Source of the DNA: Thiocapsa sp. UBA6158
GTDB taxonomy: Bacteria; Pseudomonadota; Gammaproteobacteria; Chromatiales; Chromatiaceae
Assembly (NCBI RefSeq): GCF_002423035.1
Contig: NZ_DIUM01000064.1
Span: forward strand, 23,695 to 87,581
DNA length: 63,887 bases
Reading direction: 5' to 3'
Shown here piece after piece: positions 45,136 to 53,187 of the stretch. Positions within the stretch are counted from its first letter, which is position 1; each line of letters opens with the position of its first letter. Both the position numbers and the translations under genes were made by a program. The notes under the pieces are model-generated. The model saw nothing but the letters and a program-made list of their open reading frames with translations, searched no databases and was not told where the DNA came from.

Positions 45136-45362
45136 GACGTTGACCCTAGTCGTAGTGTCATCCTCGGAATAGGCGCAGACTAGGGCCAGATGGGTTCCGA
45201 GTAAACACCGAGAGCGTCGGACGGAGCGCCTTCGGATCGGTTTCGCCGGGCCGCTCGCCAGCCGTGCACGCCCTCGCGGGCTCGCGCTCATTGAGTGGCC
45301 ATCGTGCTTGATTGTAGAATGACCGCAGCGTCCGGTCTTCGGACACAGGCGCATCCTGTCTC

Positions 45363-45438
45363 GCTGGCGTAGCTCAGTTGGTAGAGCAGCTGATTTGTAA
45401 TCAGCAGGTCGTCGGTTCGAATCCGTCCGCCAGCTCCA
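45363..45438 (+). tRNA. tRNA-Thr (anticodon TGT)
   Basis: 76 bases with the acceptor stem GCTGGCG/CGCCAGC, the D-arm AGCTCAGTTGGTAGAGC, anticodon stem GCTGA/TCAGC around TTTGTAA (anticodon TGT), the T-loop GGTTCGAATCC and an encoded CCA. Phage genes begin soon after its 3' end, so it is a likely integration site. Confidence 0.96.
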
Positions 45439-45445
45439 ATAAAAC

Positions 45446-45484
45446 AACGGCTTAGGTGTTATGCGCCTAGGTCGTTTCCTTTTG
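45446..45484 (+). terminator. Stem-loop and T-rich tail after tRNA-Thr
   Basis: A 13-base stem (AACGGCTTAGGTG with CGCCTAGGTCGTT, three G-T pairs) with loop TTATG, then TCCTTTT. It fits a terminator for the tRNA transcript. Confidence 0.7.
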
Positions 45485-45530
45485 AGTCACCATAAAGTCA
45501 CCACGGGAACGGGCTTCGCGGTTTTGTAGC

Positions 45531-45573
45531 GCGCAACTTGGTTTGCGACGCTGCGCAACTTGGTTTGCGACGC
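45531..45573. repeat. Two direct 21-base repeats near the prophage left end
   Basis: GCGCAACTTGGTTTGCGACGC occurs at 45531-45551 and again at 45553-45573. Each contains a small CGCAA/TTGCG inverted repeat. The site, 95 bases from the tRNA, is where recombinase arm sites or phage-end repeats would be expected. Confidence 0.8.
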
Positions 45574-45615
45574 AGAATCGGCTCCTAAACGCCCCCTTAG
45601 GCCCTCTTTAGACGG

Positions 45616-45723
45616 TCAGTAAGCAGCATTGCTCGCTGCCCCGCGGGCTGCCTGGGTTAGCCCTTCACGCGGCCGCGTCAGGCCCGCATCATCCAAGCGT
45701 CGAGCTTCACGTTCCGTGCTCAT
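45616..45723 (-). CDS. Possible 35-residue last gene of the tail operon
   Basis: ATG at 45723 overlaps the stop of the previous gene as ATGA, like many junctions in this phage. 35 residues, rich in Arg and Ala, no family. It would be the last phage gene before the tRNA side. Confidence 0.3.
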   Translation of the reverse strand: MSTEREARRLDDAGLTRPREGLTQAARGAASNAAY

Positions 45724-45950
45724 AACACATACCGCCCGGCAGCGGTCGCTGCCGGGTACGCGGCCCCGTCGCGCACGCTCACGCGCTCCCCGAGGACCAG
45801 CGCTCGGCCACCTTGTCGCGCCTGGCGAAGGCCCGCGGGGGTGGCGACGTCGACGAGCGTCGACTGCACGCCCACGACGACCCCCGCGACGGGCGCGGAA
45901 GGGGCCAGAAGGGCCCGCAGCTCGTGAAGGGGAAAGGTGCCGTTGCTCAT
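45720..45950 (-). CDS. Small phage protein of unknown function after gpD
   Basis: 76 residues (MSNGTFPLHELRALLAP...), starting three bases after gpD. It is predicted to be beta-rich with VAGVVVGVQSTLVDVATP and VLGERVSV. The spacing supports a real gene. No family is recognised; small proteins at the end of P2-type tail operons are usually of unknown role. Confidence 0.55.
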   Translation of the reverse strand: MSNGTFPLHELRALLAPSAPVAGVVVGVQSTLVDVATPAGLRQARQGGRALVLGERVSVRDGAAYPAATAAGRYVL

Positions 45951-45953
45951 GGG

Positions 45954-46931
45954 TCAGTCCGCGCGCTCCCCTTCTACGCTCGTCCGGTACCCACCACCCT
46001 CTATCCGATGCTCGGCGCTCGTCAGAACCCAACGACCATCCACGCCGTCGCCGAACCCGACCAGGGTCAACGGGGTTTCCGCCGCGAGCGCCGTCATCCC
46101 TGGCAAACTCAGCGTAAGCAACGCCGTCCCACGCCCCAGCGCGCCGAGCTTGGCTTCTGCCGCGGCTTGCGCGGCGGCGCGGTCGGTGTACGTGCGACGC
46201 AGGCGGAACACCGCGTCGCCATCGCCTTGGCCCGCACGCGTCCAAACCTCCTCGGCCGCGTCGCGGTCATACCACCGCGCCTCGACTGCCGTATAGCTAT
46301 CCCGGTCCGCCAGACTGACACGCCATTCGGTGACATCCTCAGGCTTCAGTGTGATCGCCGGGAGCGCTTGGCCGCTCACGGCCTGGCCCTTGCCCCGCGG
46401 CGTGAACAGCAGCACGCCAGCCTTGACGGTGGAAATGGCGTCGAATTGGCGCGACAAGCGGGTGAGCAGGGCCAGATCGGACTCGTTGGTCTGATCCAGG
46501 CGCGCGATCGACTTAGACGCCAGCGCGGGCGAGACCTTGCCGACCAGCCTGGCGCCTTTGGCGACATCAGCGATGACGGCACCGACGGTCGTCGACTCCC
46601 AGCTCCTGGTGCGCCGCGCCTTCAAGGCCGGCTCGCGCAGCTCTGCCGCACGCGCGCGGATCGACCAGCGCCGCGGCGGGTTCGACAGCTCGATCTCGTC
46701 CACCGTGTATTCGCCCATCGACACCGCGCCGGTATGCGCGTAGCCCAATGCGATCGCCAGCCGAGCCCCGTGCCGCGGCCAGGCGATCTCCGATCGTGGA
46801 TCCGCCACCTCGACCGTCAACTCGTCGGACTCAAGCCCCGACTTATCCGAGACCACCAACGAGACCAGAAACTCGCCCAGCCGGCTGCTGATGTCCGTGC
46901 CGTCCGCCGTCAGGGTCCAGACAGGAATCAC
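45954..46931 (-). CDS. D: Phage late control protein D (P2 gpD-like, baseplate hub)
   Basis: 325 residues. The N-terminal part (WTLTADGTDISSRL) and the central VKAGVLLFTPRGKG / DRDSYTAVEARWYD match P2 gpD, the tail-hub protein related to the T4 gp27 ring that sits under the spike (gpV). Family members also resemble VgrG. It is directly downstream of the LysM-like gpX with four bases between. The length suits the family. Confidence 0.88.
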   Translation of the reverse strand: MIPVWTLTADGTDISSRLGEFLVSLVVSDKSGLESDELTVEVADPRSEIAWPRHGARLAIALGYAHTGAVSMGEYTVDEIELSNPPRRWSIRARAAELREPALKARRTRSWESTTVGAVIADVAKGARLVGKVSPALASKSIARLDQTNESDLALLTRLSRQFDAISTVKAGVLLFTPRGKGQAVSGQALPAITLKPEDVTEWRVSLADRDSYTAVEARWYDRDAAEEVWTRAGQGDGDAVFRLRRTYTDRAAAQAAAEAKLGALGRGTALLTLSLPGMTALAAETPLTLVGFGDGVDGRWVLTSAEHRIEGGGYRTSVEGERAD

Positions 46932-46935
46932 CGCG

Positions 46936-47145
46936 TCAGTCCCACAGCCGCACGGGCTGCGCGACGGGCGCGGCGAGGTCGGGGAGATTGATCAGCACCC
47001 CGCTTGGGTAGATCGGCCCGCGCTCGGCAAGACCGACGTTCGCAGCGAGCACGGCCTCGACGGCGCCGCTCTGGCGGCCGTAGTAGCGCCAGCAGATCCA
47101 GTCTAGGACGTCGCCGGCGAGCGTGCGATAGGTCGTATCGGCCAT
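46936..47145 (-). CDS. X: Tail protein X (P2 gpX-like, LysM fold)
   Basis: 69 residues. TYRTLAGDVLDWICWRYYG, VLAANVGLAERG and GVLINLPDL follow the gpX/LysM-like pattern that binds peptidoglycan or links hub parts. It lies between gpU and gpD, as in many P2-type tails. Confidence 0.9.
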   Translation of the reverse strand: MADTTYRTLAGDVLDWICWRYYGRQSGAVEAVLAANVGLAERGPIYPSGVLINLPDLAAPVAQPVRLWD

Positions 47146-47150
47146 GGTTG

Positions 47151-47729
47151 CTAGATCCCCAGAACGCCGCGAATGGCCCCGACGATCGAGGTGTCCGCCT
47201 TGATGGCGTCCGGCGCCTCCTCACCGTAGTAGCCGAGCGTGACCGAGAAGACGACGGACAGCGCCGAGCCGTCGGCCAGGTGCCTGGTCTCGGTCTCCTC
47301 TAGGCTTTCGATCACCCAATAGCCCCAGAAGCGCCCGCGCCCGTCCACCAAAAGGAGAGGATTACCCGTGTCGGCATCCGCCCGCATCGCTTCGAGCTGC
47401 CAGGATCCCGAGCGACCGCCGAGGCCCGGCACGCTCAGCCCGAGACGCGTCAGCGCGCTGTTGGCGCTGGCGATCGTGCCCAGCGCGCTGGTGAGCGCCG
47501 GCACCCGCGCGAGCAGGTTCGGCAGCCCGAGCAGGCCCTTGTAATGCGGATGGATGACCCCCTCGACCTGAATCGACTGCGCACCGGGGCCGCAATATTG
47601 GCGCACCGGATGCGCGCCGAGTCGATCCTGAGCGGGCCAGCGCCACGCCGCGGAGCGGGTCAGGGTCTGATAAGCCGCGGTGCTGAGCCCGAAGCGGTAG
47701 GATCCCAGCGCCATCATGACTTCGAGCAT
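47151..47729 (-). CDS. U: Tail terminator/completion protein (P2 gpU-like)
   Basis: 192 residues from ATG at 47729, seven bases after an AGGGA site. MALGSYRFGLSTAAYQTL, WRWPAQDRLG and PALQFVG-type segments (here QVEGVIHP) match gpU, which assembles at the tail end near the hub. The C-terminal GYWVIESLEETETRHLADG and LGYYGEE are family-typical. A longer frame upstream reads through the repeats of the tape measure gene and is not real. Confidence 0.88.
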   Translation of the reverse strand: MLEVMMALGSYRFGLSTAAYQTLTRSAAWRWPAQDRLGAHPVRQYCGPGAQSIQVEGVIHPHYKGLLGLPNLLARVPALTSALGTIASANSALTRLGLSVPGLGGRSGSWQLEAMRADADTGNPLLLVDGRGRFWGYWVIESLEETETRHLADGSALSVVFSVTLGYYGEEAPDAIKADTSIVGAIRGVLGI

Positions 47730-47739
47730 CGCCACATCC

Positions 47740-50463
47740 CTACATGTCGTCGGGTTGATCGTAAAGCGCGCCGGCCATGCGCCGACCGACATCGCGCCCG
47801 GCCTTGGAGACCTCTTCGCGGACCAAGGCGGCGAGCTGCTTGGGGTCGGCTCCGGACGGCGCGGTGATGGAGACGCTGATCGGCATGGAGATCGGGCCGC
47901 CTCTTCCGCGCGGGGCGGCTGCCGGGGCGGATTGTGCCGGCGGGCGCACGCGCGCGGCCGGGTCCGCACCCATGGCGTCCACGCGAGCGCGGGCATCCGC
48001 CAGCCATGCGCCGCGGCGCGCGTCACGCTCGCGCGAGGCCGGGTCGTCGATGCGCAGCGACTGCATCGGCGTGATGGCCTGCACGCGAGCGCGGGCATCC
48101 GCCAGCCATGCGCCGCGGCGCGCGTCACGCTCGCGCGAGGCCGGGTCGTCGATGCGCAGCGACTGCATCGGCGTGATGGCCTGCACGCGCTCGCGGGCAT
48201 CCGCCAGCCATGCGGCGCGACGCGCGTCGCGTGCCTTGGAGTCCGGGTCGTCGATGCGCAGCGACTGCACGGCGCTCTGAGCGGGCCGCGCGACAGGCGT
48301 TGTGCCCGGCGTCGTCATGGCCGCGGCGGGCGCCATCGCGACCGGCCCGGCGACCAGCGCAACACCCGCGAGGCGCTTCGCCAGCCCGCCGAACTCGCCC
48401 ATCACGGCCGGCACGGTGCGCGCCACACCCTGCTGTAGGCCCTCGACCAGGTTGCGCCCGATCTCGGCGAAGACGCGCGAGGGAGAGTGCACCTGCAACG
48501 GCTTTGTGAGCCAGCTCGGGATGATGTCCGCCAGGCCGGTGACCCACGCCTTGAAGGCCGCCCACTTGGATTGCCAGCCGTCCCACAGCCCCTGCACGAT
48601 GCTTGCGCCGATCGAAAAGACCTTCCCGGGCAAGGCCAACAGCCCGGAGAGCAGCTCGCCGACCTTCAGGATCATGCCGGCGATGGCCGCGCCCCAACGC
48701 CGGCCCATAGCCTCGGCCGCGCCGCCGGTGTCCTGCACCGGACCGATCAAGCCGACCAGCTTGTCCCACACCCATTGCAGGCCGTCGAGCACCGGCTGGA
48801 TCACCGGCATGATGCCGCCGAAGGCGCCGGAGAAGGCGCCCGCAATCGGCGCCAGGCCCGCGGTCAGGCCGGACCACAGGCCGGCGAAGAAGCCCTTGAT
48901 GGGCGCCCAATACTTGACGACCAGAAGCGCGGCGCCGGCAATGGCGGCCACGGCGAGGCCGATCGGGTTAGCGATGAGCGCCGCGCCGAGCATCCGCACG
49001 GCGAACACCGCCTTGCCAAGCCCGCCCTGCGTGAGCGCGAGCGCGAGCGCCATGCCGCGCAAGCCGGCGGCCAACTTGGCCGGCGCCGCGGCGGCCACGG
49101 CAAAGGCCGCCGGCAGCGCGCGCACGGGGACCAGCAGCAAACCGAGCAGACGCCCGACGGGGCCGAGCGCGACCGCGAGCATGGACACGCCCCCAAGGAT
49201 GCCGGCCAGCGCGATCATCAGGCCGCCGCCGACCACGGCGAAGGCCCCGAGCCCGGCGACGACAAGCGCCAGCGTCTTGGCCAGTTGCGGGTTGGCGTCG
49301 ATCCATTCGCGCGCGCGCGCCGCGGCGACGCCGAGCCAGTCCACGGCCTGCTTGATCTGCGGCGCCAGCAGCTCGCCGATGCGCGCCGCCAAGTTCGACA
49401 CCGTCCCGGTGGCGGCATCCCAAAGGTTCTTCAGCGTCCCGAGCAGCGGGATCATCCGCTGCTGCATGCTCGCTTGATCCGACAGCTTGGACGTCATCTC
49501 GGCATAGCCGGCGGCGCCCTTCTCGACCATGACATTGAGGGCTTGGAGCGTCTCGGAATCGTCGCCCCAGATATCCTTCATCACCCCAAGGCGCTGCTCG
49601 GTCGAGAGCTTGCGCAGCTTGGACAACTGCTCGAACAGGTTGTCCAGACCGCGAAACTCGCCGGCATCATCGACGAAGTCCAATCCGGACCTGTCAATCG
49701 CTTTGTCGGCCTTTTCACTCCCGCCGAACGAACCCTGGAACACCTTGCGCAGGGCGTTGCCGGCCGCACCGCCGGAGAGCGAGGCTTGATCGAGCATCGC
49801 CAGCAACGGCGCCATCGCGTTGGCGCCGGCAAGCCCTTTTTGCTTGATTGCGTCCATGCCGGGCGACAGCGCGGAGAAAGCCGCCAGCATGTTTCCGGGG
49901 TCCACGCCGACGTTGTAGGTCCGCTGGATCGTATCGGTCAGCGCAAGCATGTCCTTGGCCGCTGTCCCGGTCGCATCCTGGAGCTTGGCGGAGAACTCGG
50001 CCGACGCATCGGCCGGCATTTTCAGCATGACCGCCAGGTTGGCGGCGGCCTCGCCGGTACCGGCAAGGATCGTGGCGGCGTCCATGCCCTGACGGCGCAA
50101 CATCGTCATCATGCCGGTGAAATCCGCGGTACTGCCGGGCAGGCGGTCCCCGAGCCGCTGCGCCAACCCGCTCAACTCGTGATACGCCGGGAGCACGGCG
50201 CCGGACGCGTCCATCATCGAGAGCTTGAATCGCGTCGCCGCATCCTCGGAGTCGGCAAACGCGGCAACCGCGCCTTGCAGCGGGGCGAGGATCTGCTTCC
50301 CGGTCTGCTGCAGCGCCCCGCCGATGAAGGTTGCGTTGGTGCTCATGGCGGCAATGCGCTCGAAGCGTCCGTGCATCTGATCGAGCTGCGCGGACACCCC
50401 GCGCAACGGAGCAGACAGCCGATCCACCAGCCCGAGGATGACGGAGACGTTGAGATTCGCCAT
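47740..50463 (-). CDS. T: Tail tape measure protein (P2 gpT-like)
   Basis: 907 residues. The TP901-type core lies at about 80-330 (PGSTADFTGMMTMLRRQGMD, SGGAAGNALRKVFQG, EQRLGVMKDIWGDD). Hydrophobic segments span about 395-445, 470-530. Near the C-terminus (about 730-835) are three tandem 34-residue repeats (SLRIDDPxSxxRDARRxAWLADARxRV). The protein sets tail length and is delivered with DNA. It follows E/E', as in P2. The start codon overlaps, on the opposite strand, that of a plus-strand membrane protein. Confidence 0.9.
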   Translation of the reverse strand: MANLNVSVILGLVDRLSAPLRGVSAQLDQMHGRFERIAAMSTNATFIGGALQQTGKQILAPLQGAVAAFADSEDAATRFKLSMMDASGAVLPAYHELSGLAQRLGDRLPGSTADFTGMMTMLRRQGMDAATILAGTGEAAANLAVMLKMPADASAEFSAKLQDATGTAAKDMLALTDTIQRTYNVGVDPGNMLAAFSALSPGMDAIKQKGLAGANAMAPLLAMLDQASLSGGAAGNALRKVFQGSFGGSEKADKAIDRSGLDFVDDAGEFRGLDNLFEQLSKLRKLSTEQRLGVMKDIWGDDSETLQALNVMVEKGAAGYAEMTSKLSDQASMQQRMIPLLGTLKNLWDAATGTVSNLAARIGELLAPQIKQAVDWLGVAAARAREWIDANPQLAKTLALVVAGLGAFAVVGGGLMIALAGILGGVSMLAVALGPVGRLLGLLLVPVRALPAAFAVAAAAPAKLAAGLRGMALALALTQGGLGKAVFAVRMLGAALIANPIGLAVAAIAGAALLVVKYWAPIKGFFAGLWSGLTAGLAPIAGAFSGAFGGIMPVIQPVLDGLQWVWDKLVGLIGPVQDTGGAAEAMGRRWGAAIAGMILKVGELLSGLLALPGKVFSIGASIVQGLWDGWQSKWAAFKAWVTGLADIIPSWLTKPLQVHSPSRVFAEIGRNLVEGLQQGVARTVPAVMGEFGGLAKRLAGVALVAGPVAMAPAAAMTTPGTTPVARPAQSAVQSLRIDDPDSKARDARRAAWLADARERVQAITPMQSLRIDDPASRERDARRGAWLADARARVQAITPMQSLRIDDPASRERDARRGAWLADARARVDAMGADPAARVRPPAQSAPAAAPRGRGGPISMPISVSITAPSGADPKQLAALVREEVSKAGRDVGRRMAGALYDQPDDM
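47981..48286. repeat. Three tandem 102-base repeats inside the tape measure gene
   Basis: Repeats begin at 47981, 48083 and 48185 (period 102). The first two are near-identical, the third diverged. They encode 34-residue helical units without a frame change. Copy number could vary by slippage and would alter tape length. Confidence 0.85.
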
Positions 50464-50668
50464 GACCTATACTCGCCTCATGATCGCTTCACTCCTTCAG
50501 CTCGCCGCCATCGCGCTCGGCATCTGGCTCGGCCTCGCCATGGGCTCATGGTGGGTCGGGCTCGGCGCCGTGGTGTTCTTGTGGCTGCTCGCCCTGCTCG
50601 CCATCGGCACCGTCCGGTTCCTGCTCGGCCCGCACACCGCCGCCGCCAAGCGCTTCGGCGAGCCCTAG
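50462..50668 (+). CDS. Small two-helix membrane protein on the opposite strand (moron candidate)
   Basis: 68 residues (start MTYTRLMIASLLQL). Two membrane helices are predicted: about 8-28 (IASLLQLAAIALGIWLGLAM) and 31-53 (WWVGLGAVVFLWLLALLAIG), then a short basic tail. The gene fills exactly the gap between gpT and gpE' of the minus strand: the palindrome CATG gives starts on both strands and CTAG gives both stops. Among phage genes here it alone is on the plus strand, which suggests a separately expressed moron or a holin-like protein. A second ATG at 50480 is possible. Confidence 0.6.
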   Translation: MTYTRLMIASLLQLAAIALGIWLGLAMGSWWVGLGAVVFLWLLALLAIGTVRFLLGPHTAAAKRFGEP

Positions 50669-51134
50669 CGCCCCGCCTGCGCCTTGAGCAGGCGCGCGGC
50701 GCGCGCCTCCCAGTCCATCAGCTCCGCCATGCCCATCCGGCTCATCTCGGACGGCGGCCAATGCCACGCCGCGGCGATCGTCTCCCAAGCATCCTCTACG
50801 CAGGAGGGGAGGCCGGATCCTGCGCGAAAAAACCCGCCACCTTGCTCATCAACGCCATCGTATCCGCGGTCTTGAGCCCGTAGAACTCCAGCGTCGAGAG
50901 CTCGCTGATGCGCTCGATCACCACGGCATGGGCGGCGGTGTCGAGCTGCAACACGTCCAGCAGCTTCACCCCGCGCAGCTCCCCTGCCGTGGGTTCGCGC
51001 AAGTGGATCTTGCGGCCGCTGGTCAGCGTGACGAAAGGGTCGGCCGGCGCGACCTTTTCGAGCGCGCTATCCAATTTCATGATTTCCTCGGCAACTGCCG
51101 CGCCTGATCCTTCGGGCATATTCGATTTGCTCAT
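50665..51134 (-). CDS. E': Tail assembly chaperone E+E' by -1 frameshift
   Basis: Reading of the E frame shifts -1 at TTTTTTC (50832-50826) and continues for about 53 codons to TAG at 50665. The E' part contains AWHWPPSEMSRMGMAELMDWE, split by its Pro pair, the typical W-x-P-x-E motif of GpE-family E' proteins. The fusion is about 155 residues. Tail chaperones of long-tailed phages commonly use such frameshifts, as P2 E/E' does. It would bind the tape measure (downstream gene) during tail assembly. Confidence 0.85.
50796..51134 (-). CDS. E: Tail assembly protein E (short product)
   Basis: 112 residues. FVTLTSGRKIHLREPTAGEL (about 34-53) and the helical remainder fit the gpE/TAC family. The frame ends at TAG 50796-50798, 28 bases after the slippery site; without frameshift this is the main product. 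It lies between tube protein and tape measure. Confidence 0.88.
   Translation of the reverse strand: MSKSNMPEGSGAAVAEEIMKLDSALEKVAPADPFVTLTSGRKIHLREPTAGELRGVKLLDVLQLDTAAHAVVIERISELSTLEFYGLKTADTMALMSKVAGFFAQDPASPPA
50826..50832 (-). other. Slippery heptamer for -1 frameshift (TTTTTTC)
   Basis: In the E frame the codons read GGT TTT TTC, so the heptamer T-TTT-TTC has the X-XXY-YYZ form. The -1 frame is open to the E' stop 50665. Confidence 0.85.
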
Positions 51135-51143
51135 GTCGTCCCC

Positions 51144-51653
51144 TTACAGTCCGATCGCGCCGCGCAGTGCGGCCATCTGATCCGTCCCGCCGACGACGCG
51201 GATCATCCGCTCCGCATCGATCTCGATCACCGTCTGACCGCCGACCTCCAGCTTGTATGACCGGCAATTCACGGTGCACTCCATCTTCGCCTTGGATCCT
51301 GCCTCCCAGGATCCGCCGTTGAGCACGTGCATCTGCCCGCGCATGGTGGCCTTGATCGGGGTCGCCTCGGCGCCGTCGTCCGCCATCGCCGCCCCGCGGA
51401 ACACCAGCGGCACGCGGCCGCCGTCCACCAGGCCCCACATCTTGATGACGTCCGGGCTGTATTCGTAGAGGGTGAACTTGGCGTCAAGGGCCTCCACGAG
51501 CCCCATATCGAGCTTGACCTTTCCGGACATGCCGCCGGCCGCGTATTCCTCCGTAACGATGCCGAGCTCGGGGAGCTCGACATCCGCCTTGCCCGCGTAG
51601 CCTCGGCCATCGACGAACAGGCTGTAAGCCTTCAAAACACTTGGGATTGCCAT
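51144..51653 (-). CDS. FII: Major tail tube protein (P2 gpFII-like)
   Basis: 169 residues. The sequence AIPSVLKAYSLFVDGRGYAG, VTEEYAAGGMSGKVKLDMG and LYEYSPDVIKMWGLVDGG fits the tail-tube family. It polymerises inside the sheath encoded just upstream. Spacing to the E gene is nine bases. Confidence 0.93.
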   Translation of the reverse strand: MAIPSVLKAYSLFVDGRGYAGKADVELPELGIVTEEYAAGGMSGKVKLDMGLVEALDAKFTLYEYSPDVIKMWGLVDGGRVPLVFRGAAMADDGAEATPIKATMRGQMHVLNGGSWEAGSKAKMECTVNCRSYKLEVGGQTVIEIDAERMIRVVGGTDQMAALRGAIGL

Positions 51654-51668
51654 GTCAGTACGCTCCGA

Positions 51669-53174
51669 TTAGGCGGCTTGCGGCAGGATCTCGACGAGGT
51701 AGTCGTTCACCAGGTGCGAGCGGAAGGTGATGTGCTCGGCCGGGTAGACCGGGGTAAAGTCGAAGTCCCAGTACGCCTTTCCCTGCTCGATTTGGTCCGG
51801 CGTGTTCAGCTCGGCGTCTACCCAGCATTTCCCGCCGAGAATCGCGCCGACCTTCACCAGGTGGCTCAGGTAATTGTCGACCCCCTCTTTGACGTCTTCG
51901 AAGTAGGTCTTTGTAATGCCGCGATCCACCGCCCACAGGTGGGCGCGCAACAGGCTCTCGTGGATCATATCCGCGGTGCGACGCACACACAGAAACGCCC
52001 ATTTTGGGTCGGCCGAGCAGGAGCGATTACCCCACAGCCGATAGCCGTCCTTGCGGATGATGGTCGCCACCTCGTTCTCGTTGAGGTAGTTCGCGCGCGA
52101 GAGCGCGTCCCCGAGCTCGAAGTCGACCGCGCGGGCGGTGCCGACGATGCCGTTCATCTCCCGATTTGACGGGGACCACCAGAAGCCGCGCTCGTTGTCG
52201 CTCTTTGCGATGATACCGGCGACGCGTGCGGATGCCGGGGCGGCGGCCTCGCCGTTGGCGGCGGTGTCCCAGATCGTGACCTGCGGGTCGACGAGATAGA
52301 CCCGATCGGAGCCGAAGTTGCCGCGGTAGGTGATGGCCGCCGCATCGGTCGTGTTCGGCCCGTCGGCGACGATCACCGCGCGCAGGCGCTCGGCGATGCC
52401 GACCATCTCCGCCACCGCCGCCTGCTGATGCGTGAAGCCCGGGGCAATCAGGATCCGCGGCACCACGTGACACACCGACTCCGCATTGAGGAAGGCGTGC
52501 ACCCCGGTACGGTTGGTCCCGTTGCCCAGCACATAGCCGAGCGTGGCCTCCGGGGTCTGCGCCTCGTCCACGCGCACCACCACCACCCAGGCGCCGGCCT
52601 GATCCCAGATGCCTTCGAGCGCGGCGGGCAAAGTGCCGCCCTCGCCCAGGGTCGCCGCCTCGGTGCGGCGCGTGCACAGCACCGGGGTATTGAGCGAGAA
52701 GGCGGCATCGCGCCCGCCTGCGAGAAAGGCCGGCTTGACGTTCGGCGCGACCAGGCCCGGCGGGTCTTCCGGGTCGTAGGCGGCGACGGCCGTGAGCAGT
52801 GCCGCGGCCCCCGTGTGCGCCGTCACAGCGGTAATAACCTCCGCTGCGGACGATGCGACCAGGCCCTCCTCGTCCGTGGCCAGGCTGACATGGATGGTCG
52901 TGCCGACCCGCGAGACCGCGAGCGTGGCATCGGCCGCGCTCGGCACGGTGATCTTGACCGCGATGGCGTTGCCGGCGGCGCCTGCGGCCTTGGCGGTCCA
53001 GGTGATCGCCGTCGCGGCGGCGACATCGCCCGTGACCAGGCTCGCCGTCGCGGCGGTCTGCGCGTTCGGCGCCGTGCCGATCAGGCCGATGACGGAGGAG
53101 CGGACGGTGGAAATCGGGCGCGGGCCGTCGTCGATCTCGACGATCTCTACGCCGTGCAGGAATTGCTCGGGCAT
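51669..53174 (-). CDS. FI: Contractile tail sheath protein (P2 gpFI-like)
   Basis: 501 residues from ATG at 53174. The start (FLHGVEIVEIDDGPRPI), VIGLIGTAP and the C-terminal half (LWGNRSCSADPKWAFLCVRR, GKCWVDAELNTPDQIEQGK) match phage tail sheath proteins; its end contains the conserved sheath polymerisation domain. An insertion with VTAHTGAAAL-type repeats (about 40-130) may be a surface domain. It sets the tail as contractile (myovirus type). Confidence 0.94.
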   Translation of the reverse strand: MPEQFLHGVEIVEIDDGPRPISTVRSSVIGLIGTAPNAQTAATASLVTGDVAAATAITWTAKAAGAAGNAIAVKITVPSAADATLAVSRVGTTIHVSLATDEEGLVASSAAEVITAVTAHTGAAALLTAVAAYDPEDPPGLVAPNVKPAFLAGGRDAAFSLNTPVLCTRRTEAATLGEGGTLPAALEGIWDQAGAWVVVVRVDEAQTPEATLGYVLGNGTNRTGVHAFLNAESVCHVVPRILIAPGFTHQQAAVAEMVGIAERLRAVIVADGPNTTDAAAITYRGNFGSDRVYLVDPQVTIWDTAANGEAAAPASARVAGIIAKSDNERGFWWSPSNREMNGIVGTARAVDFELGDALSRANYLNENEVATIIRKDGYRLWGNRSCSADPKWAFLCVRRTADMIHESLLRAHLWAVDRGITKTYFEDVKEGVDNYLSHLVKVGAILGGKCWVDAELNTPDQIEQGKAYWDFDFTPVYPAEHITFRSHLVNDYLVEILPQAA

Positions 53175-53187
53175 CTCGGTGACTCCG

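Noticed and set aside
47981..48286. Possible CRISPR-like array (102-base repeats)
   Set aside because: No spacers; the units are contiguous and in frame within the tape measure gene.
48487..50883. 798-codon plus-strand frame in the tape measure region
   Set aside because: Shadow of the tape measure gene. Only the short hydrophobic frame 50462-50668 lies in a true gap and was kept.
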